Below the pieces are notes generated by a model. The model was not told the origin of the DNA. It saw only the letters and a list, made by a program, of their open reading frames with translations, and did no database searches. DNA of 17,452 nucleotides, from NCBI GenBank assembly GCA_031260385.1, contig JAIRKB010000069.1, forward strand, positions 1 through 17,452. The letters are read 5' to 3'. Positions 1 through 6,815 of this stretch are shown in pieces. The DNA comes from Propionibacteriaceae bacterium (GTDB lineage: Bacteria > Actinomycetota > Actinomycetes > Propionibacteriales > Propionibacteriaceae). The position numbers and the translations under genes were made by a program. Each line of letters starts with the position of its first letter. The stretch's first letter is position 1.

Positions 1-18
1 GTGTCGGTTTGGTGAGTT

Positions 19-37
19 GGGGGGGGAGGGGGAGGGG
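19..37 (+). other. G-rich tract with quadruplex potential
   Basis: Runs of 8, 5 and 4 G separated by single A residues lie just upstream of the candidate S10 promoter. If the first run splits in two, four G3 tracts are available, enough for an intramolecular G-quadruplex in the + strand. The sequence is seen directly; any structure or role is inference. Confidence 0.4.
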
Positions 38-52
38 TCGATTTGCGTGGGC

Positions 53-80
53 TTGACTTGGTGTGACAGAATCTACGGGT
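53..80 (+). promoter_or_regulatory. Candidate promoter of the S10-spc operon
   Basis: TTGACT at 53-58 is a good -35 box. The best matching -10 is TACGGGT at 74-80 with a short spacer of about 15. An alternative is TTGCGT (43-48) with CAGAAT (67-72), spacer 18. Either places the transcription start near 79-87, giving a leader of about 220 nt before rpsJ. The -35 is convincing; the -10 choice is not settled. Confidence 0.4.
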
Positions 81-95
81 TGCTTCGGAGGAGCG

Positions 96-140
96 ATGTC
101 GGGTCGTGTGCCCAACCACGATCGTATGACTGGCTCTTAA
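96..140 (+). CDS. Possible 14-residue leader peptide in the S10 leader
   Basis: ATG at 96 opens the frame MSGRVPNHDRMTGS and closes at TAA 138-140. It is preceded by GGAGGAG at 87-93, as strong as any ribosome site in the operon though close to the ATG. One base after the stop, a hairpin begins (142-147 CCCGGT with 154-159 ACCGGG). This spacing resembles leader peptides that couple ribosome position to folding of the downstream RNA. The peptide shows no run of a regulatory amino acid. A chance frame is possible; comparison across relatives would decide. Confidence 0.35.
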   Translation: MSGRVPNHDRMTGS

Positions 141-306
141 TCCCGGTTGACTGACCGGGGTCCACCCACTCGAAAAAGCGGGGTTGCGCGGCCTAAAAAT
201 CCGCAACACGCCCGAGCGCGGGGGCCGGAGGAATAGTCGCTCAACGTGAGCGGCTACAGGCGAACAGCCGGAGTGACGACCCCGGTTGAGCAGAGAGGTA
301 AAGGTT
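141..306 (+). promoter_or_regulatory. Structured untranslated leader of the S10 operon
   Basis: The leader holds several inverted repeats: 142-147 with 154-159 (6 bp), 183-188 GTTGCG with 202-207 CGCAAC, and an 8-bp triloop hairpin, 236-243 with 247-254. The arm 251-255 CGGCT can instead pair with 266-270 AGCCG, excluding the triloop hairpin. CCCCGGT at 280-286, close to the rpsJ ribosome site, can pair at long range with ACCGGGG at 154-160. In E. coli the S10 leader is the target of L4 autoregulation; no homologous L4 site was recognised here. Pairings are seen by eye, not by energy calculation. Confidence 0.4.
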
Positions 307-618
307 GTGGCGGGACAGAAAATCCGCATCAGGCTTCGGGCCTATGACCATGAGGTCATCGATGCGTCGGCGCGCAAGATCGTCGACACGGTGACCCGTA
401 CTGGCGCCCAGGTTGCTGGCCCTGTGCCGCTACCGACAGAAAAGAACGTCTACTGTGTGATTCGTTCCCCCCATAAATACAAAGACTCTCGGGAACATTT
501 CGAGATGAGGACCCACAAGCGCTTGATCGACATCCTCGATCCGACGCCGAAGACTGTGGACTCCCTCATGCGCCTCGACCTTCCCGCTGGTGTTGACATC
601 GAGATCAAGCTTCCCTGA
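307..618 (+). CDS. rpsJ: 30S ribosomal protein S10
   Basis: S10 sits in the 30S head next to S3 and S14; it is also NusE, the partner of NusB in antitermination. The 103-residue product begins MAGQKIRIRLRAYDHEVID and contains the conserved PLPTEKNVYCVIRSPHKYKD segment. An in-frame TTG exists at 286, but GTG at 307 matches the family N-terminus and has GAGAGG at 293-298, eight bases upstream. It is the first gene of the operon and is followed by rplC after an 8-nt gap. Identification is certain; the start is very likely. Confidence 0.97.
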   Translation: MAGQKIRIRLRAYDHEVIDASARKIVDTVTRTGAQVAGPVPLPTEKNVYCVIRSPHKYKDSREHFEMRTHKRLIDILDPTPKTVDSLMRLDLPAGVDIEIKLP

Positions 619-626
619 GGTCAATG

Positions 627-1280
627 ATGAATAGTGAACGTAATGTAAAAGGCATCCTGGGGCGCAAGCTCGGGATGACTCAGGTCTGGGATGAGAACAA
701 CCGCGTCATCCCAGTAACCGTTATTGAGGCGGGTCCCTGCGTGGTTACCCAAATCCGAACCCCAGAGCGTGATGGCTATTCCGCTATCCAACTGGGGTTC
801 GGTGCTGTTAAAGCCAAGTCAGTCACCAAGCCGGAGAAAGGCCATTTCGAGCGCGCTGGGGTGACCCCGCGCCGCCACCTGATGGAGATCCGGACGGCCG
901 ACGCTTGTGAGTACGAGCTGGGTAAGGAAGTCACGGCTGAGCTGTTCGAGGCCGCCGAGGTGGTGGACGTCATCGGTGTGACCAAGGGTAAGGGCACCGC
1001 CGGTGTCATGAAGCGCCACGGGTTCTCCGGTCTCGGCGCTGGCCACGGTGTCCACCGCAAGCACCGCTCTCCCGGTTCGATCGGCCAGTGCGCCACCCCA
1101 TCGCGAATCTTCAAAGGTATGAAGATGGCCGGGCACATGGGGGTCTCCCGCAAGACGATCTCCAACCTGACGATCGCCCGGATCGACGCCGAACGCGGAC
1201 TAATCCTGATCAAGGGAGCCGTGCCGGGGCCCAAGAATGGCCTCGTCGTGGTTCGTAGTGCAGCGAAGAAGGGTGTGTGA
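627..1280 (+). CDS. rplC: 50S ribosomal protein L3
   Basis: L3 is an early-assembling 23S rRNA-binding protein whose extended loop reaches towards the peptidyl transferase centre. The 217-residue product starts MNSERNVKGILGRKLGMTQ and contains the loop region around GHGVHRKHRSPGSIGQC (residues about 131-147). ATG codons at 624 and 627 are both in frame; 627 gives the better distance from GAGG at 617-620, which overlaps the rpsJ stop. Length is normal for actinobacterial L3. rplD starts 2 nt after its stop. Confidence 0.97.
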   Translation: MNSERNVKGILGRKLGMTQVWDENNRVIPVTVIEAGPCVVTQIRTPERDGYSAIQLGFGAVKAKSVTKPEKGHFERAGVTPRRHLMEIRTADACEYELGKEVTAELFEAAEVVDVIGVTKGKGTAGVMKRHGFSGLGAGHGVHRKHRSPGSIGQCATPSRIFKGMKMAGHMGVSRKTISNLTIARIDAERGLILIKGAVPGPKNGLVVVRSAAKKGV

Positions 1281-1282
1281 CG

Positions 1283-2191
1283 ATGTCTGAGATCACTGTT
1301 GACATCCTGAGCGGAACCGGTAACAAGACCAAACAGGTCACCCTGCCCGGTGAGGTCTTTGGTTGTGAGGTTAATGTTCCCCTGATTCACCAGGTAGTTG
1401 TCGCGCAACTCGCGGCCGCCCGCCAGGGGACCCACGCCACCAAGACCCGCGGCCAGGTTTCTGGTGGTGGGGCTAAGCCCTGGCGTCAGAAGGGTACGGG
1501 CCGGGCGCGTCACGGTTCCCGTCGGGCACCGCAGTGGACTGGTGGTGGAGCGGCCCATGGCCCGCAACCACGTTCCTACGCCCAGCGGACCCCCAAGAAG
1601 ATGATTGCCGCCGCCTTGCGTTCCGCTCTGTCGGATCGGGTCGCCGATGGTCGCCTCTTCATTCTGGACAACCTGGTTGATGCTGAGGTTCCTTCGACCA
1701 AGCAAGCCCTAGAGGCCTTGAGTGTGATCGGTGATTACACCTCGGCGCTGGTGGTTCTCCATCGCGATGAGGACGCCGCTTGGCTGTCCTTGCGCAATGT
1801 GGTTAATGTCCACGCGCTAGCGGTCGACCAGATCAACGTTTATGACGTCGTGGTTAACCAAATGCTGGTCTTCACCAAGCCGGCTCTCGACGAGTTTGTA
1901 ACCCGTTTCGGGATTACCGAACTAGTTGAGAAAGCGATCCCGGGGGCGAAGGCGAAAGCCGCGCCGAAGGCGAAAGCCGCCGCCAAGGTTGAGGATGACG
2001 CAGCGAAGGTCGAGGACGAGGTGCCAGCCACGGACGAAGCGCCCGCCAAAGCGAAGGCCGAGCCGAAGGCGAAGGCTGCGCCGAAGGCCGAGGTAGTTGA
2101 GGACGAGGTGCCGAAGGCGAAAGCCCCTGCGAAGAAGGCTGCGCCGAAGACCGCCAAGGCTGAGACCACGGATACGGAGGCGAAGAAGTGA
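1283..2191 (+). CDS. rplD: 50S ribosomal protein L4 with long Ala/Lys-rich C-terminal tail
   Basis: L4 binds 23S rRNA domain I, and its central loop lines the exit tunnel; in E. coli it also represses its own operon. The conserved core (residues 1 to about 220) includes the tunnel-loop motif KPWRQKGTGRARHGSRRAPQ. Residues 221-302 are a low-complexity Ala/Lys/Pro/Glu tail built on KAKAAPKAKAAAK and VEDEVP units, making the protein about 80 residues longer than a usual L4. ATG 1283 is preferred over in-frame GTG 1277, because GAAGGG at 1268-1273 is well spaced only for the ATG. Its stop overlaps the GTG start of rplW by 4 nt. Confidence 0.96.
   Translation: MSEITVDILSGTGNKTKQVTLPGEVFGCEVNVPLIHQVVVAQLAAARQGTHATKTRGQVSGGGAKPWRQKGTGRARHGSRRAPQWTGGGAAHGPQPRSYAQRTPKKMIAAALRSALSDRVADGRLFILDNLVDAEVPSTKQALEALSVIGDYTSALVVLHRDEDAAWLSLRNVVNVHALAVDQINVYDVVVNQMLVFTKPALDEFVTRFGITELVEKAIPGAKAKAAPKAKAAAKVEDDAAKVEDEVPATDEAPAKAKAEPKAKAAPKAEVVEDEVPKAKAPAKKAAPKTAKAETTDTEAKK
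1943..2188 (+). repeat. Low-complexity Ala/Lys/Pro/Glu tract in rplD
   Basis: The 3' end of rplD repeats near-identical segments such as gcgccgaaggcgaaagcc (1960s, with variants near 2055-2090 and 2110-2150). It encodes KAKAAPKAK-type units interrupted by acidic VEDEVP blocks. The reading frame is intact. Such purine-rich GC repeats are prone to length change by slippage. Confidence 0.75.
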
Positions 2192-2502
2192 GCGAATTTA
2201 GAGTTCAAGATCCGCGCGACATCCTGCTAGCGCCGGTGGTGTCGGAGAAGTCGTACACCCGGATTGACGAGAACAAGTACACCTTCCTGGTTGCGCCGAC
2301 GGCCAACAAGACCCAGATCAAGATCGCGGTCGAGAAGGTTTTCGGGGTCACGGTTCTCGATGTCAACACCGTCAACCGCAAGGGCAAGATTCGCCGCACC
2401 CGCTTTGGGTACGGTCGTCGCCCCGACACCAAGCGAGCCATCGTCACTCTGGCCGACGGCCAGTCGATCGACCTGTTCGGCTCCGGAACGGAAGTGAGGT
2501 AA
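2188..2502 (+). CDS. rplW: 50S ribosomal protein L23
   Basis: L23 lies at the tunnel exit and is the docking point for trigger factor and SRP. The 104-residue product reads MSEFRVQDPRDILLAPVVSEKSY at the start, with the conserved segment FGVTVLDVNTVNRKGKIRR in the middle, and has normal length. GTG at 2188 overlaps the rplD stop (GTGA), with GGAGG at 2176-2180 inside rplD giving 7-nt spacing. Coupled translation with rplD is likely. Confidence 0.96.
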   Translation: MSEFRVQDPRDILLAPVVSEKSYTRIDENKYTFLVAPTANKTQIKIAVEKVFGVTVLDVNTVNRKGKIRRTRFGYGRRPDTKRAIVTLADGQSIDLFGSGTEVR

Positions 2503-2505
2503 CTC

Positions 2506-3342
2506 ATGGGAATCCGTAAGTACAAGCCGACAACGCCTGGGCGGCGTGGGGCCTCGGTAGCCGACTTTGTCGAAGTGACACGGTCGCATCCCGAGAAGTC
2601 CCTGACCACCTCGAAGCCGAAGACCGGCGGGCGTAATAACCAGGGCCGGATCACCACCCGTCATATCGGTGGTGGTCACAAGCAGGCCTATCGGATCATC
2701 GACTTCAAGCGTTACGACAAGGACGGGATTGCCGCCAAGGTCGCTCACATTGAGTACGACCCGAACCGGACCGCCCGTATCGCCCTCCTGCACTATCTAG
2801 ACGGCGAGAAGCGTTACATCATCGCGCCTAAGGATCTCAAGCAAGGTGACTTTGTCGAGGCCGGTGTCGGTTCCGATATCAAGCCCGGCAATAACCTGCC
2901 CTTGCGCAATATCCCGGTCGGTACGCTCGTCCACGCGGTCGAGCTCCGTCCCGGCGGTGGTGCCAAGATGGGTCGTTCCGCTGGCGCTTCCATTCAGTTG
3001 GTCGCCCGTGAAGGCCGCAACGCCACCTTGAGGATGCCGTCGGGCGAAATGCGGATGGTCGACATTCGCTGCCGGGCGACCGTTGGTGAGGTTGGCAATG
3101 CTGAGCAGTCCAATATCAACTGGGGTAAGGCTGGCCGGATGCGCTGGAAGGGTGTACGACCGACGGTGCGCGGTGTGGTCATGAACCCTGTTGATCACCC
3201 ACACGGTGGTGGCGAAGGCCGGACCTCCGGTGGTCGCCATCCGGTGTCGCCTTGGGGTAAGACCGAAGGCCGCACCCGTAACAAGAATAAGGCGTCATCC
3301 CGAATGATTATCCGTCGCCGCAAGTCTGGCAAGAAGCGCTGA
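2506..3342 (+). CDS. rplB: 50S ribosomal protein L2
   Basis: L2 is one of the most conserved ribosomal proteins and is needed for subunit joining and for the peptidyl transferase centre. The 278-residue product has the family length. It ends in the hallmark NPVDHPHGGGEGRTSGGRHP segment (from about residue 227), which carries the histidine corresponding to the functionally important one of E. coli L2. ATG 2506 follows GTGAGGT at 2494-2500, 3 nt after the rplW stop. The very basic C-terminus (IIRRRKSGKKR) is typical. Confidence 0.97.
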   Translation: MGIRKYKPTTPGRRGASVADFVEVTRSHPEKSLTTSKPKTGGRNNQGRITTRHIGGGHKQAYRIIDFKRYDKDGIAAKVAHIEYDPNRTARIALLHYLDGEKRYIIAPKDLKQGDFVEAGVGSDIKPGNNLPLRNIPVGTLVHAVELRPGGGAKMGRSAGASIQLVAREGRNATLRMPSGEMRMVDIRCRATVGEVGNAEQSNINWGKAGRMRWKGVRPTVRGVVMNPVDHPHGGGEGRTSGGRHPVSPWGKTEGRTRNKNKASSRMIIRRRKSGKKR

Positions 3343-3360
3343 GAGGGGACTTAAGAGAAT

Positions 3361-3642
3361 ATGCCACGTAGTCTAAAGAAGGGTCCCTTCGTTGACGATC
3401 ATCTCGCCAAGAAGGTTGAACAGCTAAACCTAAAGAACGCCAAGACCGTCATCAAGACCTGGTCGCGTCGTTCAATGATCGTGCCCGACATGCTCGGCCA
3501 CACGATCGCGGTTCACGACGGACGCAAGCACGTCCCGGTATTCGTCACCGAATCCATGATCGGGCACAAGTTGGGCGAGTTCGCACCGACACGGACCTAC
3601 CGCGGTCACGTGAAGGACGACAAGAAGTCCAGGAAGCGTTGA
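3361..3642 (+). CDS. rpsS: 30S ribosomal protein S19
   Basis: S19 binds 16S rRNA in the 30S head near the A site. The 93-residue product begins MPRSLKKGPFVDDHLAKKV and contains the family pattern TWSRRSMIVPDMLGHTIAVH and the C-terminal GEFAPTRTYRGH motif. The gene is full length. An 18-nt gap separates it from rplB and contains AGAGGGGA (3342-3349) and AAGAGAA (3353-3359) as possible ribosome sites. Confidence 0.97.
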   Translation: MPRSLKKGPFVDDHLAKKVEQLNLKNAKTVIKTWSRRSMIVPDMLGHTIAVHDGRKHVPVFVTESMIGHKLGEFAPTRTYRGHVKDDKKSRKR

Positions 3643-3652
3643 GAGGGACGAA

Positions 3653-4351
3653 ATGAGTAAAGTATGGCAGCGCCCGAATCGTCGGGATGCACTCCTTGGC
3701 GATCGCGAGGGTGCCTACGCGATTGCCCGCCACATCAGGATGTCACCCCAGAAGGTACGCCGGGTGGTTGATGTCGTCCGCGGGATGGATGTTAACGCAG
3801 CCCTCGATGTGTTGCGCTTCGCGCCTCAAGCCGCCTCCGAGCCGATCTACAAGGTCGTCGCTTCGGCGGTCGCCAATGCCGAGAACCTGGAGAACCTGAA
3901 GGCCTCCGATCTATATCTCTCCCAGATCTTTGTTGATGAGGGTGTGACGATGCGGCGGATCCGTCCCCGGGCCAAAGGCTCGGCTTCGCGGATCCTCAAG
4001 CGGGCTTCCCACATCACGGCCGTCGTCGAGCCGAGCTACAACCGTGGCCCGATCCCGGTGTCCAAGCAGGTCGTGACCAAGCGTCTGGCCCAGGTCGAAG
4101 CTGAAGAGAAGGCCAAAGCGGATGCCAAGAAGGCCGCCGCCAAGAAGACCGAGGTGAAGGCCGAACCGAAGGCCGTAGCCAAGACGACCGAAGCCAAGGC
4201 CGAACCGAAGGCCGCCGCCAAGACGACCGAGGCCAAGGCCGCGCCGAAGACGACCGCCGCCAAGGCTGAGCCGAAGACGACCGCCGCCAAGGCCGAACCG
4301 AAGGCCGCCGCGAAGACGACCCCCGCTAAGTCCGAGAAGAAGGAGGCCTAA
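3653..4351 (+). CDS. rplV: 50S ribosomal protein L22 with repeat-rich C-terminal tail
   Basis: L22 contacts all 23S rRNA domains, and its beta hairpin lines the exit tunnel near the macrolide site. The core, residues 1 to about 140, includes HIRMSPQKVRRVVDVVRG and the hairpin region MRRIRPRAKGSASRILKRASH. Residues from about 145 to 232 form a tail of repeated TTEAKAEPKAAAK units, so the protein is roughly twice the size of a minimal L22. ATG 3653 follows AGAGGG (3642-3647). The tail should sit on the ribosome surface or near the tunnel exit; no function can be read from it. Confidence 0.96.
   Translation: MSKVWQRPNRRDALLGDREGAYAIARHIRMSPQKVRRVVDVVRGMDVNAALDVLRFAPQAASEPIYKVVASAVANAENLENLKASDLYLSQIFVDEGVTMRRIRPRAKGSASRILKRASHITAVVEPSYNRGPIPVSKQVVTKRLAQVEAEEKAKADAKKAAAKKTEVKAEPKAVAKTTEAKAEPKAAAKTTEAKAAPKTTAAKAEPKTTAAKAEPKAAAKTTPAKSEKKEA
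4148..4330 (+). repeat. In-frame tandem-like repeats in the rplV tail
   Basis: Units of 27-39 bp coding for TT(E/A)AKAEPK with or without AAAK occur about five times. At the DNA level the phrase aaggccgaaccgaaggccg recurs, with single-base variants, near 4157, 4196 and 4289. Multiples of 3 bp keep the frame open, so the length could vary between strains without loss of L22. Confidence 0.8.
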
Positions 4352-4353
4352 GC

Positions 4354-5157
4354 ATGGGCCAAAAGATTAACCCGATGGGTTTCCGCTTGGGCATCTCGAC
4401 CGACCATGTTTCGCGTTGGTACTCCGACAAGCAGTATGCGCAATATCTTGGTGAGGATATCAAGATCCGCGAGTTCCTGACCAAGCGTCTAGAGCGGGCC
4501 GGGGTCTCCTCGATTGAAATTGAGCGTCGGTCTGAGCGCGTCACCATCTTCCTGCACGCCGCCCGCCCCGGGATCATCATCGGGCGCAACGGTGCTGAGG
4601 CTGAGAAGGTTCGTACGGATATCGAAAAGCTCACTGGCAAGCAGGTTCAGCTGAACATCCTCGAGGTCAAGAACCCGGAGATCGACGCGCAACTAGTGGC
4701 CCAGGGTGTCGCCGAACAGCTTGGCGCCCGCGTTGCCTTCCGGCGCGCGATGCGCAAGGCCCAGCAGTCCGCGATGCGCGGCGGCGCGCTCGGGATTCGG
4801 ATCCAGTGCTCAGGGCGTCTCGGTGGCGCTGAAATGAGCCGGGCCGAGTTCTATCGCGAAGGCCGAGTGCCTTTGCACACCCTGCGCGCCGACATCGACT
4901 ATGGATTCTACGAAGCCCGAACGACCTTCGGTCGGATTGGCGTCAAGGTTTGGATCTACAAGGGTGACCTGACCGGGACTCGCGCCGAGCGGATCGCTCA
5001 ACGCGCCAACCGTCAGTCCGCCTTGACCCGCCAGCGCCCAACCCGTCGGCCGGCTCGTGGCGAGCGTACGGAGCGCACCGATCGCCCGCGTCAGCGTCGC
5101 GACGAGGTGGCCCCGGAGGTTAGTGTCGAGGTATCAGCAGAGAGCGCAGGTGAATGA
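4354..5157 (+). CDS. rpsC: 30S ribosomal protein S3
   Basis: S3 sits at the mRNA entry site of the 30S subunit. The 267-residue product begins MGQKINPMGFRLGIS. It carries a type II KH domain with the motif GIIIGRNGAEAEKVR (about residues 73-87), followed by the C-terminal S3 domain with FRRAMRKAQQSAMRGGALG. The tail after about residue 215 is Arg-rich and then acidic, as in other actinobacteria. A strong AGGAGG (4341-4346) lies in the end of rplV. Its stop overlaps the rplP start. Confidence 0.97.
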   Translation: MGQKINPMGFRLGISTDHVSRWYSDKQYAQYLGEDIKIREFLTKRLERAGVSSIEIERRSERVTIFLHAARPGIIIGRNGAEAEKVRTDIEKLTGKQVQLNILEVKNPEIDAQLVAQGVAEQLGARVAFRRAMRKAQQSAMRGGALGIRIQCSGRLGGAEMSRAEFYREGRVPLHTLRADIDYGFYEARTTFGRIGVKVWIYKGDLTGTRAERIAQRANRQSALTRQRPTRRPARGERTERTDRPRQRRDEVAPEVSVEVSAESAGE

Positions 5158-5573
5158 TGTTAATTCCCCGTCGTGTGAAGTTCCGCAAGCAACACCACCC
5201 CAAGCGGACTGGTATGGCTAAGGGTGGAACCTCCCTCGCCTTCGGCGACTATGGGATCCAGGCCCTCGAGCCCTCCTACCTGACCAACCGTCAGATTGAG
5301 GCCGCTCGTATCGCCATGACCCGTCACATCCGTCGTGGTGGCAAGGTCTGGATCAACGTCTTCCCGGACCGCCCAATGACCAAGCACCCCGCCGAATCCC
5401 GGATGGGTTCCGGTAAGGGTTCGCCCGAATGGTGGGTTGTCAACGTCAAGCCGGGTCGGGTTCTATTCGAACTCTCCGGCGTCGGCGAGGACGTGGCCCG
5501 CGAGGCCATGCGGCTCGCCATCCACAAACTGCCCTTCAAGGCACGTTTCATTACGAGGGATGGTGAAAACTAA
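5157..5573 (+). CDS. rplP: 50S ribosomal protein L16
   Basis: L16 helps place the tRNA elbow at the A site and is needed for late 50S assembly. The 138-residue product starts MLIPRRVKFRKQHHPKR and contains the conserved RMGSGKGSPEWWVVNVKPGR segment. An in-frame ATG also lies at 5154. The family N-terminus is MLIP, so ATG 5157 is chosen; it overlaps the rpsC stop as TGATG. GCAGGTGA near 5146 is the probable ribosome site. Confidence 0.96.
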   Translation: MLIPRRVKFRKQHHPKRTGMAKGGTSLAFGDYGIQALEPSYLTNRQIEAARIAMTRHIRRGGKVWINVFPDRPMTKHPAESRMGSGKGSPEWWVVNVKPGRVLFELSGVGEDVAREAMRLAIHKLPFKARFITRDGEN

Positions 5574-5800
5574 TGGCAGTCACAACCGCAACAGAATTGC
5601 GCACCATGAGCCGGTCCGAGTTGAACGCTCGGGTTACCGAACTAAAAGAGGAGTTGTTCTCCTTGAGGTTTGCCGCCGCGGTCGGTCAAGACGAGTCGCG
5701 TGGACGTCTGCGCGAAGCTCGCAAGGACATCGCCCGGATCTACACCGTTCTGCAAGAACGCAACCTAGGCATTGTGCCTGACCCCGATGAGGAGATCTGA
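5573..5800 (+). CDS. rpmC: 50S ribosomal protein L29
   Basis: L29 is a small helical protein next to L23 at the tunnel exit. The 75-residue product has the two-helix pattern RSELNARVTELKEELFSLRFAAAVGQ and RLREARKDIARIYTVLQERNLG. Its short acidic end (PDPDEEI) is a modest extension. It overlaps rplP by one base (TAATG) and rpsQ by one base (TGATG), so all three are probably translationally coupled. Confidence 0.95.
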   Translation: MAVTTATELRTMSRSELNARVTELKEELFSLRFAAAVGQDESRGRLREARKDIARIYTVLQERNLGIVPDPDEEI

Positions 5801-6072
5801 TGAGCCAAACTGAGACCCAGCCAAGGTCCGGACGAAAGATCCGCGAAGGCATGGTGGTGTCCGACAAGATGGACAAGACCATCGTGGTTGTCGTTGAGGA
5901 CCGCATCAAGCATCCTCTCTACGGAAAGGTCATGACCCGCACCGAACGCTACAAGGTTCATGACGAAGGCAATATCGCCGGTATTGGCGACCGCGTACGG
6001 GTTATGGAGACTCGTCCGCTATCCGCGACGAAGCGCTGGCGACTCCTTGAGGTCGTCGAGAAGGCCAGGTGA
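5800..6072 (+). CDS. rpsQ: 30S ribosomal protein S17
   Basis: S17 is a primary 16S rRNA-binding protein with an OB fold. The 90-residue product has KIREGMVVSDKMDKTIVVVVED followed by HPLYGKVMTRTERYKVHDE, both diagnostic. ATG 5800 overlaps the rpmC stop, with GAGGAGA at 5789-5795. Length is typical. Confidence 0.96.
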   Translation: MSQTETQPRSGRKIREGMVVSDKMDKTIVVVVEDRIKHPLYGKVMTRTERYKVHDEGNIAGIGDRVRVMETRPLSATKRWRLLEVVEKAR

Positions 6073-6075
6073 GAA

Positions 6076-6444
6076 ATGATCCAACAGGAATCGCGGCTTA
6101 AGGTCGCCGATAACACGGGCGCAAAGGAATTGCTCTGCATCCGCGTCCTCGGTGGATCGCGACGCCGTTATGCCTACGTCGGCGATACGATCGTCGCCAC
6201 CGTCAAAGATGCCATCCCTGGTGGTGGCGTCAAGAAAGGCGAGGTTGTGAAAGCCGTGGTCGTGAGGACCGCCAAGAACCACCGCCGCGCTGACGGCTCG
6301 TACATAAAATTCGACGACAACGCGGCAGTGATCCTGCGTCCCGACGGTGAGCCGCGCGGGACCCGTATCTTCGGCCCAGTGGCTCGTGAACTGCGTGAAA
6401 AACGTTTCATGCGGATCGTTTCGCTCGCACCAGAGGTGATTTGA
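6076..6444 (+). CDS. rplN: 50S ribosomal protein L14
   Basis: L14 lies at the subunit interface, forming a bridge to 16S helix 44, and is the docking site of the silencing factor RsfS. The 122-residue product starts MIQQESRLKVADNTGAKELLC and contains GGGVKKGEVVKAVVVRT and RGTRIFGPVARELREK, all family signatures, at the exact usual length. AGGTGAG at 6067-6073 precedes ATG 6076. The stop overlaps the rplX ATG by one base. Confidence 0.97.
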   Translation: MIQQESRLKVADNTGAKELLCIRVLGGSRRRYAYVGDTIVATVKDAIPGGGVKKGEVVKAVVVRTAKNHRRADGSYIKFDDNAAVILRPDGEPRGTRIFGPVARELREKRFMRIVSLAPEVI

Positions 6445-6815
6445 TGTCAATGCATGTGAAGAAGGGTGATCGCGTCCGCGTGATCACTGGCAAGGATAAG
6501 GGCACGGTCGGCGAGATTATCGCCGTCTATCCCGAGCAAGGCCGGGTGACTGTCGCCGGGGTGAACATCATCAAGCGGCACCGCAAGGACCGCTCCGATG
6601 GAACCGGGCGCCAGGTCGTCAAGGGTGGCATCCTGAGCTCCGAGGCTCCGATCGACGTCTCCAATGTTCAGTTGGTGGTTCGGGTCTCCGGCAAAGAGGT
6701 CGTTACCCGGGTCGGCTATGAGCGTCGCCCGGTGACCCGGAAGCGCCCCGATGGCTCCGAATACACCGCGACTCGTTCCGTACGGATTGCAAAGAAGACT
6801 GGGAAGGAGATCTGA
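6444..6815 (+). CDS. rplX: 50S ribosomal protein L24
   Basis: L24 initiates 50S assembly by binding 23S domain I. The 123-residue product has the N-terminal KOW motif KKGDRVRVITGKDKGTVGEI. Possible starts are TTG 6441, ATG 6444 and ATG 6450. ATG 6444 fits AGAGGTGA (6432-6439) and continues the TGATG overlap style of the operon. The region VTRKRPDGSEYTATRSVRIAKKTGKEI is the usual actinobacterial C-terminus. Confidence 0.95.
   Translation: MSMHVKKGDRVRVITGKDKGTVGEIIAVYPEQGRVTVAGVNIIKRHRKDRSDGTGRQVVKGGILSSEAPIDVSNVQLVVRVSGKEVVTRVGYERRPVTRKRPDGSEYTATRSVRIAKKTGKEI

Noticed and set aside
286..306. TTG start giving a longer S10.
   Set aside because: The added residues (MSREVKV) are not part of the family, and GTG 307 has a well-placed ribosome site.
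776..1705. A 309-codon minus-strand open frame across rplC and rplD.
   Set aside because: It lies antisense to two certain ribosomal protein genes, has no family features and results from GC-rich codon bias.
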